A stretch of DNA of 64,000 nt from an uncultured Hyphomonas sp. (GTDB taxonomy: Bacteria > Pseudomonadota > Alphaproteobacteria > Caulobacterales > Hyphomonadaceae). Location of the stretch: the NCBI RefSeq assembly GCF_963677035.1, contig NZ_OY781472.1:2046001-2110000 (forward strand), given 5' to 3'. Both the position numbers and the translations under genes were made by a program. The notes below the pieces were generated by a model. That model was not told the DNA's origin. It made no database searches and saw only the letters and a list, made by a program, of their open reading frames with translations. Positions 46,409 through 53,442 of the stretch are shown here, piece by piece; positions within the stretch are counted from its first letter, which is position 1, and every line of letters starts with the position of its first letter.

Positions 46409-46672
46409 ATGATCATGGCAAGTCATGCGGGGGTATGTGCGGTAGCCAAAGAACCTAAAGCTTTTGGTTTGGGCAGAAAGGGTGTGCTTACTTCAGTCGG
46501 CAGGGCGCTTGCAAAGGGGGCCGCTGACGTTGCGGCCAACCTGACAACGCAGACGTCCAACATGTCCGGAACCGGGGAGCAGGAACAAGTTGAAGAAGAT
46601 TCTGGACCGCTTACGGTCGTGATTCGTGGTACAGGCGGTTGCGTGAATCCAGATTGTTCAAGACCTGACTAG
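46409..46672 (+). CDS. hypothetical protein in AT-rich patch
   Basis: The open frame has 87 residues starting ATG at 46409 (another ATG at 46415) without a clear ribosome-binding site. The composition is Ala/Gly/Thr-rich with an end GPLTVVIRGTGGCVNPDCSRPD carrying two cysteines. Lower GC than surroundings and weak codon structure make it uncertain. I do not recognise it. Confidence 0.35.
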   Translation: MIMASHAGVCAVAKEPKAFGLGRKGVLTSVGRALAKGAADVAANLTTQTSNMSGTGEQEQVEEDSGPLTVVIRGTGGCVNPDCSRPD

Positions 46673-46692
46673 GACATGTATAATTGGAGTTC

Positions 46693-46899
46693 ATGAGACA
46701 AATGAGCCGTAAGTACAAAGCAGCAGTGCGAGCGTTAGCGATAGACTTCGTCATCCTCTTGGTGCTTGTTTCGCCAATCGTTATTATTGCCTGGATAAAG
46801 CATCCGGAGAACCTGTTGCGGTCTTGGCCTTACTTCCTGCCTATGTTCGCATTCGTTGGGATCATCGACTTGGCGAGGATCATTTTCAAACGGCGGTAA
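46693..46899 (+). CDS. small two-helix membrane protein, AT-rich
   Basis: The protein has 68 residues from the ATG at 46693 (ATG at 46702 is an alternative with GGAG 12 bases upstream). There are two hydrophobic segments, LAIDFVILLVLVSPIVIIAWI and YFLPMFAFVGIIDLARIIF, separated by a short polar loop, with positive charges at both ends. GC content is clearly lower than neighbours. Function unknown. Confidence 0.5.
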   Translation: MRQMSRKYKAAVRALAIDFVILLVLVSPIVIIAWIKHPENLLRSWPYFLPMFAFVGIIDLARIIFKRR

Positions 46900-47055
46900 C
46901 CCGTCCGAATCCGCCTCGCGGTTCGCGATCGATCCAGAAGTGATGCGTGCGATCGCTGCGCAACGGGTGCCTGCCAAGCAGGTCGCGTTGCGGTGGGGAT
47001 GGACAGATAGAGGATACGCATTCGCTCTCTATCCAGGCGCGGGCATTGCCAGCAA

Positions 47056-47093
47056 GGTAGGGTGGGTTGAGCGGAGCGATATCCACCACCGGA
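47056..47093. repeat. GGTGGGTTGAGC-type palindromic motif
   Basis: GGTGGGTTGAGCGGAGCGAT is followed by ATCCACC, giving a GGTGG/CCACC stem around GAGCGGAGC. I have seen very similar GGTGGGTTGAGCGNAGCGAAACCCACC elements in many bacterial genomes, so this is probably a dispersed repeat. The surrounding 46900-47172 has no convincing gene. Confidence 0.45.
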
Positions 47094-47172
47094 TGCCTGA
47101 ACTTGTTACGCAGCACACGGAAATCCGGCGCCTCTATCCAACCGGATAACCCCTCATGGCAATCTGCCCGCC

Positions 47173-47763
47173 ATGACAGACCGCACCGATTTCCTCTCTC
47201 AGGCTTACGACACGATCGCCCGCGCCATTGCCGTGACGGGCGTGAAGGTGGGTCTGTTCAGGACACCTGAGACGATTGTCCAATCAGTGAACCGGCGCGT
47301 GCGGGCGGAGCTGAAGCGGCTCGCCGTTCTGCTCCGCCGTCTGATCTTTCTGATCGCCTTGCAGATGGATCTCGCGCCGCTGCCCCCGCGCATGGGTCGC
47401 AATTACTACGCGTCCGAAAAGCCGGATGCGGACTATCGCTACACTTTCTCCATGGTGCCCGCGCCATCGCGGCCGTGTCCGCACTTTATGAAGGGGCCGG
47501 TGGCGGTGCCTTCGCGCGGCCCTGTCCCCGCCGCGCCGCTGATCGCGCGGTGGCAGGCCATGCTGGACACGCTGAAGCATCATAAGCGCCGGGCGAAATG
47601 CCTCGCCCGCACGATCCAGCGCTGGCAGGCCGCCGGCGAGGCCCGGCCGCATGTGCCGCCCATTCCCCGTTCCCACCGTATGCCCGCTGCGCTGGGCATT
47701 GTTTCTGGTGGGCTGACGGTGCAACTGCTGGAAGCGCTGAAGCGTTGGCCGGATTCGAGCTGA
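47173..47763 (+). CDS. hypothetical protein, basic, function unknown
   Basis: The protein has 196 residues. An N-terminal helix rich in Arg (NRRVRAELKRLAVLLRRLIFLIALQMDL) is partly hydrophobic. A Pro-rich centre (PLPPRMGRNYYASEKPDADYRYTFSM) and an Arg/Lys-rich helix (LIARWQAMLDTLKHHKRRAKCLARTIQRW) follow. Codon use is like the host genome. I do not recognise the family. Confidence 0.6.
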   Translation: MTDRTDFLSQAYDTIARAIAVTGVKVGLFRTPETIVQSVNRRVRAELKRLAVLLRRLIFLIALQMDLAPLPPRMGRNYYASEKPDADYRYTFSMVPAPSRPCPHFMKGPVAVPSRGPVPAAPLIARWQAMLDTLKHHKRRAKCLARTIQRWQAAGEARPHVPPIPRSHRMPAALGIVSGGLTVQLLEALKRWPDSS

Positions 47764-47839
47764 ACTCATCCACAATCAGGAGGTTTGCCGGAGCGCCAGG
47801 GGCGTTTCCGGGCGGGGGTGCTGGGTCGCCCGCGCGCGT

Positions 47840-48017
47840 GCTTCGACTTCGCTCAGCATGAGCGCTACGAAGGGGCGGCCTTTAACTGACTCATCCTGAG
47901 CGAAGTCGAAGGATGACTGGCAGAGAGCAAAAGCCCTGCGCTGGCGCTCCGGGCCTGCCTCGGGAAATCGCGGTGCGATTTCTGGTCCTCGGCAGCCTGA
48001 TCGACGTCGAAGGATGA
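47840..48017. repeat. REP-like cluster with second hairpin in a 363-bp gene-free stretch
   Basis: At 47840-47861 is CTTCGACTTCGCTCAGCATGA, and inverted at 47890-47915 TCATCCTGAGCGAAGTCGAAGGATGA, the same unit as at 10197-10276. Downstream is a perfect hairpin GAAATCGC (47964-47971)/GCGATTTC (47975-47982), then a partial unit TCGACGTCGAAGGATGA ending at about 48017. No gene is seen from 47764 to 48126. Confidence 0.75.
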
Positions 48018-48126
48018 AGCGGCGAGAGTTTAAGCCCGTTGGGATCACGCAGGATTGATCCATCGGGGGCGACAAGATCGTGTAGGGGCTGTATGGCTCG
48101 GCAGGATAGCAGGGAGAGGGCACCTC

Positions 48127-48993
48127 ATGACCAATACAAACCAGAATGGCGGCTGGCGCGGCCGGTTTTCGGCATTTGCACTGGCATTCGCGATCTTCGG
48201 CGTATTGTGGTTCTTCATCGCCGCAGGCGGGACGAAGCTGGGCCTGTGGGGCTGGCGCACCGGTTTTGGCACGCTGACCATGGGCTGGGGCCCGAAAATC
48301 GTCATGGCGGCGCTGGCCGTCTCGGTGCTGGCCATCCTCGTTTCTCTGGTGATGGCGCCGCGCAAGCGGCCGTTCATGCTGGCACTGGCAGCGCTGCTCG
48401 TGTCCGGCCTGTCCATGGGACGGCTCTATGCCACCGGCGAGAATGCGAAACGCCTGCCGCCGCTTCACGATGTCCAGACGGACTGGTCCGATCCGATCAT
48501 GCCAACCCCGGCGCTCGTCTCCGCCCGCGCTTCGACCGGCGCGTACAATGAGATTGAGGCAGCCCCGGTGATTGCCGATTCTGCCAAAGGCAACTGGCCG
48601 GGTATGGAAGGCAAGCTCGTCTCCGAAGTGCAGGAACAGGCTGAATTCGACCCGGATCGCCAGAAAAAGGAAGTCGCCGCGCCATATCCTGAGCTGACGA
48701 CGCTGATCCTGCCGTCTGTCCCGTTTGACATGGCCTACCAGGCGGCACTGGACACGGTGAACGAGCGGGGCTGGACCATCGTGACGGCAGAGCCTGAAGA
48801 GGGCCGGATCGAAGCGACCGACACAAGCTTCTGGTTCGAGTTCAAGGATGACGTGATGATCCGCGTGCTGCCCGAGGGGGATGGCGGCTCACGCGTCGAT
48901 GTGCGCTCCACCAGCCGCGTCGGCCTGTCGGACCTTGGCGCCAATGCCAAGCGTGTGAAACTGTTCCTGGAAGATCTCCAGGCCCGGCTTTAG
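48127..48993 (+). CDS. DUF1499 membrane protein
   Basis: The protein has 288 residues from the ATG at 48127. Three hydrophobic helices (about 17-35, 52-77, 81-100) form the N-terminal part. The C-terminal soluble half (PSVPFDMAYQAALDTVNERGWTIVTAEPEEGRIEATDTSFWFEFKDDVMIRVLPEGDGGSRVDVRSTSRVGLSDLG) is a complete DUF1499 domain. Family function is unknown. Its stop overlaps the convergent oppC stop by 4 bases. Confidence 0.88.
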   Translation: MTNTNQNGGWRGRFSAFALAFAIFGVLWFFIAAGGTKLGLWGWRTGFGTLTMGWGPKIVMAALAVSVLAILVSLVMAPRKRPFMLALAALLVSGLSMGRLYATGENAKRLPPLHDVQTDWSDPIMPTPALVSARASTGAYNEIEAAPVIADSAKGNWPGMEGKLVSEVQEQAEFDPDRQKKEVAAPYPELTTLILPSVPFDMAYQAALDTVNERGWTIVTAEPEEGRIEATDTSFWFEFKDDVMIRVLPEGDGGSRVDVRSTSRVGLSDLGANAKRVKLFLEDLQARL

Positions 48994-49901
48994 CGGTCTT
49001 TCGGGTCCAGCGCGTCGCGCAGGCCGTCGCCGATGAAGTTCAGGCAGAGCAGGGTGACGGCCATCGTTCCGGCCGGGGCGAGCAGCATCCAGGGCTTCTC
49101 TTCCATGCGGGATGCGCCATCCGAGATCAGCACGCCGAGCGATGTCAGCGGCTCGTTCACGCCAAGGCCGAGGAAGGAGAGGAAGCTCTCCGCCAGGATG
49201 ACGACCGGAATGGTCAGGGTCACATAGACCGCCACCGGGCCGATCACGTTCGGCAGGATATGGCGCAGGATGATGGCCGGGCGGCTGACACCCGCCGCGC
49301 GGGCGGCCTCGATGAATTCCTTGCTCTTGATGGCGAGAGTCTGGCCGCGGACGATCCGCGCCATGGTCAGCCACTCAATCGCTCCGATGGCTGCGAAGAT
49401 CAGGAAGATGTTCCGCTCGAACACGGTCAGCAGCAGGATGACGAAGAAGATGAAGGGCAGGGCGTAGAGCACATCCACGATGCGCATCATCAGATTGTCG
49501 ATCCGGCCGCCGAGATAACCGGCGGTCGCGCCCCAGGTGACGCCGATGACAAGGCTGACGGCGGTGGCCACCACGCCGACCATGAGTGAGATGCGCAGGC
49601 CGATCATCAGGCGGGCCATCAGGTCACGGCCCTGAAGGTCTGTGCCCAGGATGTGCCAGTCCTTCAGTGTCGGGGCGATGGCGCGGGCATCGGAAATCGT
49701 GCGGTAGTCATGCACCCAGACCATCGGGCCGATCAGGGCGATGATCACCAGCACGCCGAGCACCCACATGGATGCCACAGCGGCTTTGTTGTGGAACAGG
49801 CGGGCGCGGGCATCGTCCCAGAGGGACCGGCCCCCGGCGATCGCCTGGTTGACGGGTTCGACGCGTCCGGTCGGATCGAGAAGCGGGTCAGCCTGGCTCA
49901 T
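48990..49901 (-). CDS. oppC: oligopeptide ABC transporter permease, OppC type
   Basis: This 303-residue inner-membrane protein has an N-terminal cytoplasmic tail and six helices. The OppC-type N-terminal motif is HILGTDLQGRDLMARLMIGLRISL. The ATPase-docking EAA loop is EAARAAGVSRPAIILRHILPNVIGP. It pairs with OppB to form the channel. Its ATG overlaps the oppB stop (TGATG). No substrate-binding protein or ATPase gene is adjacent on either side. Confidence 0.93.
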   Translation of the reverse strand: MSQADPLLDPTGRVEPVNQAIAGGRSLWDDARARLFHNKAAVASMWVLGVLVIIALIGPMVWVHDYRTISDARAIAPTLKDWHILGTDLQGRDLMARLMIGLRISLMVGVVATAVSLVIGVTWGATAGYLGGRIDNLMMRIVDVLYALPFIFFVILLLTVFERNIFLIFAAIGAIEWLTMARIVRGQTLAIKSKEFIEAARAAGVSRPAIILRHILPNVIGPVAVYVTLTIPVVILAESFLSFLGLGVNEPLTSLGVLISDGASRMEEKPWMLLAPAGTMAVTLLCLNFIGDGLRDALDPKDR

Positions 49902-50878
49902 CAGTCGTACTTCACTTTCGGGTCAAGCACCGCATAGAGGATGTCGGCAACCAGGTTCAGGATCACGATCAGGCCCGCGTAGACGATGATCGCGCCCATC
50001 ACGAGCGTATAGTCACGGTTCAGCGCGCCATTGACGAAGTAGGAGCCGAGCCCCGGCAGGCCGAAGACTTTTTCGATCACGACCGAGCCGGTCATCACCC
50101 GTGCCATGGCCGGGCCGGCATAGGAGATCAGCGGCAGCAGGGCCGCGGGCAGCGCATGCCGGGCGATCACCTGGCGCTCCGACAGGCCTTTCGAGCGGGC
50201 GGTGCGGATATGGTTAGAGCGCATCGTCTCGATGATCGAGGCGCGCATGAGGCGCGAGATGATGGCGATTTGCGGCAGGGCCAGCGTGATGACCGGCAGG
50301 GTCATATTGTGCCAGTTCATGCCGATATTGGGGTATGTGCCGAGGCCGCCAACGGCAAAAATGCCGGCGCCAAGGGAAAAAATGAGGATCAGGATCGGGC
50401 CAGTCACAAAGGTCGGGATGGATATGCCGAACATGGCGAGCCCCATGACGCCATAATCGGCCGCGGAGTTTTGCCTGAGTCCGGCAAAGATACCGAGTAG
50501 CGTGCCCATCGTGATGCCCAGGATCATCGCCAGGGACCCAATGGTGAGGGAAATCGGCAGGCCGTCGGCGATCAGGTCGTTCACACTCTTGCCGAGCGTC
50601 TTGTAAGAGGGGCCGAAATCGCCGTGGAGCACGCCGCCGACATAGTCGAAATATTGCACGTAAAGCGGTTTGTCGAAACCGAACTTGGCGGCGATGGCCT
50701 GTTCTGTGGCCGCCGGCAGCTTGCGGTCCCCGTCAAATGGCCCGCCAGGGGCCGCGCGCATCATCAGGAAGGCCATGGTAATGATGGCCAGCATGGTTGG
50801 AATGGCGATCAGCAGGCGGCGGGCTGTGTAACCCCACGGGATCCGGCTGAGGGCGCGCTGCAAGGATGACAAGGGCAA
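49901..50878 (-). CDS. oppB: oligopeptide ABC transporter permease, OppB type
   Basis: The protein has 325 residues if begun at TTG 50878; the exact start is unsure because no ATG is nearby. Features are RLLIAIPTMLAIITMAFLMMRAAPGGPF at the N-terminus, GDFGPSYKTLGKSVNDLI, and the EAA loop RTARSKGLSERQVIARHALPAALLPLI. Six membrane helices. First gene of a two-gene unit with oppC. The next gene upstream diverges. Confidence 0.92.
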   Translation of the reverse strand: MPLSSLQRALSRIPWGYTARRLLIAIPTMLAIITMAFLMMRAAPGGPFDGDRKLPAATEQAIAAKFGFDKPLYVQYFDYVGGVLHGDFGPSYKTLGKSVNDLIADGLPISLTIGSLAMILGITMGTLLGIFAGLRQNSAADYGVMGLAMFGISIPTFVTGPILILIFSLGAGIFAVGGLGTYPNIGMNWHNMTLPVITLALPQIAIISRLMRASIIETMRSNHIRTARSKGLSERQVIARHALPAALLPLISYAGPAMARVMTGSVVIEKVFGLPGLGSYFVNGALNRDYTLVMGAIIVYAGLIVILNLVADILYAVLDPKVKYD

Positions 50879-50914
50879 ATTTCCGTCGTTGTTGCAGGGG
50901 CGTAGCGAAAAGGT

Positions 50915-50938
50915 GTTCTGCCAGAACCTTGGCAGAAC
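50915..50938. promoter_or_regulatory. inverted repeat and LexA-like motif before oppB
   Basis: GTTCTGCC (50915-50922) and GGCAGAAC (50931-50938) are perfect 8-bp arms with an 8-base spacer. Within it, GAAC-N7-GAAC (50924-50938) is the reverse of the alphaproteobacterial LexA site. It lies 37-60 bases before oppB and about 67-90 before the divergent gene at 51005. Binding is inferred. Confidence 0.4.
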
Positions 50939-51004
50939 GCATATCCTTCCTTAGCTAGGTATCCGAATCGATCAAGACCGTCTCAACAGGCAGGACCCTC
51001 CCAA

Positions 51005-51415
51005 ATGGCTGATATACGCCGCGTGACAGACGCATTCGCCGTTGCTCCGCAAATCTCAGAAAACGATGTCGAGGACATCGCCGCAGCCGGTTTCAAGACC
51101 ATTATCGCCAACCGGCCGGACGGCGAAGGCGGCATCGAACAGCCCCGGATGGGGCCGATCCGGGCGAAGGCGGAAGCGCTTGGGCTGACATTTGTGGCGT
51201 TGCCATTTTCCGGCGCGCCGACGCCCGAAATCGTTGAGCGCATGGGCGGTATCCTTAACGAGGCCCCCCAGCCGGTCCTGGCGTATTGCCGCACGGGGAC
51301 ACGCTGTATCACGGCCTGGGCCCTGACCCATTCCGGCCAGGGCACAGGGCAGGAAATCGTCGACGCCGCTGCAGGTGCGGGCTACGATCTTTCCAGCATC
51401 GAATCACTTCTTTAA
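51005..51415 (+). CDS. TIGR01244/Blh-type phosphatase-like protein
   Basis: The protein has 136 residues. The fold is that of dual-specificity phosphatases: ITEN-like start (here RRVTDAFAVAPQISENDVEDIAAAGFKTIIANRPDGE), then the active-site loop YCRTGTRC near 95-102 with a Cys-x4-Arg arrangement. This is the TIGR01244 group, annotated as sulfur transferase or beta-lactamase-hydrolase-like phosphatase; relatives (BigR operon Blh) act in sulfide detoxification. It diverges from oppB. Activity is not certain. Confidence 0.85.
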   Translation: MADIRRVTDAFAVAPQISENDVEDIAAAGFKTIIANRPDGEGGIEQPRMGPIRAKAEALGLTFVALPFSGAPTPEIVERMGGILNEAPQPVLAYCRTGTRCITAWALTHSGQGTGQEIVDAAAGAGYDLSSIESLL

Positions 51416-51549
51416 GGGCTGTTCCGTATGGCCGGTGATCACAAATGCGCCGCATTAAGTGTGTTGTCAGTGAGCTGGCGGCGTGCGAGGCAGGAACCCG
51501 GCCGCGGACCCGGCTGTAGTGCATGGTTCGCCAGTCAGGAGAGTACGGT

Positions 51550-52488
51550 ATGACAGACCGGTTGTGGCTGACAGATTTCAAGTATGATGACGGCGCGATG
51601 CTGGTGAAGAAGACCGGCGCGCGTATTCCGCTGACATTCTCGCTGATCAACGACGTTTTCACCTGGCTCGCCTTCTATGGCACGGCGCAGTCCTGGCGCA
51701 TCTGGCGCCGGATCGAGGGGCACAAGCGTCCCACCATCGCGTTCTATCCGGACAAGCCGCGCCCCTGGTATTTCATCTGGCCGGTCATGCATGTTTCCGG
51801 CGCAAAGCTGATCGACGATGTCACCAGCGCTGACATCGTCATGCAGTTCGATGATTGTACCGAAACGAACAACAAGCTGCCGGACGTCAAGGACGGCGCG
51901 CGCCTCGTCAATTTCGAGTGCCATGATGTGTCGAAGTCCAAGGTCGGTGTCGCCTTTGAAAAGGCGGCGGGCTATTCGCTCGCGGTCGACCCGACAACCT
52001 ATACCGGCCGGATGGTGGAAAAATCCGAACTGAACGCGGCCCATGACGGGCGGGTTCTGGAAGGGCCGCTGGATGAGGCGATCCCCGGCAAATGTTACCA
52101 GGTCCTGGTCGACAACGAGATTGAAGGTGGACTGGTTGAAGACCTGCGCTGCTGCCTTGTGAACGGATCGCCTGTCGTTGTCTTCCGCAAACGCCGGCCG
52201 CTGGAGCGCCGCTTCGCGAACGAGAATGCGCAGGTGCTGCTCGATGAACCTCGCAATTGTTACACGGCGGATGAAATCACCGTGATCGAGCGCTTTGCGA
52301 AAGAAATGAGACTGGACTGGGGCGGCATTGATTGTCTACGTGATCGCAACAGCGGACGACTCTACATCGTCGATGCGAACAAGACCGACATGGGCCCGCC
52401 GGTGGCGCTGAAGCTTGGCTCCAAGCTGAGAGCGACGCGCCGGATGGCCCAGGCCTTCGGTACACGGTTTGCGCCGAAGCGGCGATAA
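51550..52488 (+). CDS. ATP-grasp-like protein of unknown function
   Basis: The protein has 312 residues from the ATG at 51550 (AGGAG at 51538-51542). A late motif WGGIDCLRDRNSGRLYIVDANKTDMGPP holds the Asp/Asn metal pair of ATP-grasp ligases, and earlier VFRKRRPLERRFANENAQVL could be its nucleotide loop. The N-terminal third is unlike characterised ligases. Such enzymes join an acid to an amine or thiol. No signal peptide. It is followed 36 bases later by the MBL gene on the same strand. Confidence 0.6.
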   Translation: MTDRLWLTDFKYDDGAMLVKKTGARIPLTFSLINDVFTWLAFYGTAQSWRIWRRIEGHKRPTIAFYPDKPRPWYFIWPVMHVSGAKLIDDVTSADIVMQFDDCTETNNKLPDVKDGARLVNFECHDVSKSKVGVAFEKAAGYSLAVDPTTYTGRMVEKSELNAAHDGRVLEGPLDEAIPGKCYQVLVDNEIEGGLVEDLRCCLVNGSPVVVFRKRRPLERRFANENAQVLLDEPRNCYTADEITVIERFAKEMRLDWGGIDCLRDRNSGRLYIVDANKTDMGPPVALKLGSKLRATRRMAQAFGTRFAPKRR

Positions 52489-52524
52489 GGATATGTCTGC
52501 AGCCTGAATTTCGAGAGACTGCAC

Positions 52525-53436
52525 ATGGCTATCCCTTATATCAAGGACATTGAATTCGAGTATGGGGTCGTCCAACAGATGACGCCCCTGATCCGCCGGG
52601 TGATCGCGAACAATCCTGGTCCATTCACTTATGCTGGTACCGGTGTCTACATCATCGGGCATGGCGACGTGGCGGTGATTGATCCGGGACCTGAGCAGCC
52701 GGAGCATTTCGAGGCGCTGAAAAAGGCGCTGGAGGGTGAGACCGTCACCCACGTCCTGGTCAGCCATGGCCATTCCGATCATTCGCCACTGGCCCAGCCA
52801 CTTGCCGAATGGGCAGGCTGCAAGACCTACGCGAAAAACTGCGGCATACCGACGGCCAAGGGCGAACTTGGCAGTGCGGACGATCTGGGCTTCATGCCGG
52901 ATGTTAAAATCGGCGATGGGGATGTGATCTCCGGCCCCGGCTGGACACTGGATGTCATCGAGACGCCCGGACACACCTGCAACCATCTCTGCTTCGGCCT
53001 GCGCGAAGAAAATACCTGCCTGTCAGGCGACCATATCATGGGCTGGTCCACCACGGTTGTGGCGCCGCCGGATGGCGATATGGGCGACTATATGCGCAGC
53101 CTCGAAAAAATCCGTGCGATGAAGTTCGATGCGCTCTACCCGACGCATGGTGACCCGGTGAAGGGGCAGGACTTTGTCGAAAATTTCATCACCGAATATG
53201 CCGAGCACCGCCGCGCACGGGAGCGGGCGATCCTGCATCATCTTTCCCTTGGCGAGCATTCGATCCCGGACATGGTGAAAGAGATGTACAAGGACGTCGA
53301 CCAGCGCCTGCATCCTGCTGCGGCCATGTCCGTACTGGGCCACATGATCGAACTGGTGAAGACCGGCCGGGTGAGCACGCCCGACGACACGCCGAGCGTG
53401 CGGTCGCATTTCGAACTGGTCAGCCCGGTGGCCTGA
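52525..53436 (+). CDS. metallo-beta-lactamase-fold hydrolase (LACTB2-like)
   Basis: This 303-residue protein carries SHGHSDHSPLAQPLAEWAG (about 75-93), the HxHxDH zinc motif with the fourth residue of the motif Ser. A second His falls in TPGHTCNHLCFGL and a third metal ligand in GDHIMGWSTTVVAPPDGDMGDY. The C-terminal helical region (RERAILHHLSLGEHSIPDMVKEMYKDV) is the winged-helix tail typical of LACTB2-like hydrolases. Substrate may be a thioester or nucleic acid; not known. Confidence 0.88.
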   Translation: MAIPYIKDIEFEYGVVQQMTPLIRRVIANNPGPFTYAGTGVYIIGHGDVAVIDPGPEQPEHFEALKKALEGETVTHVLVSHGHSDHSPLAQPLAEWAGCKTYAKNCGIPTAKGELGSADDLGFMPDVKIGDGDVISGPGWTLDVIETPGHTCNHLCFGLREENTCLSGDHIMGWSTTVVAPPDGDMGDYMRSLEKIRAMKFDALYPTHGDPVKGQDFVENFITEYAEHRRARERAILHHLSLGEHSIPDMVKEMYKDVDQRLHPAAAMSVLGHMIELVKTGRVSTPDDTPSVRSHFELVSPVA

Positions 53437-53442
53437 TCCCGC

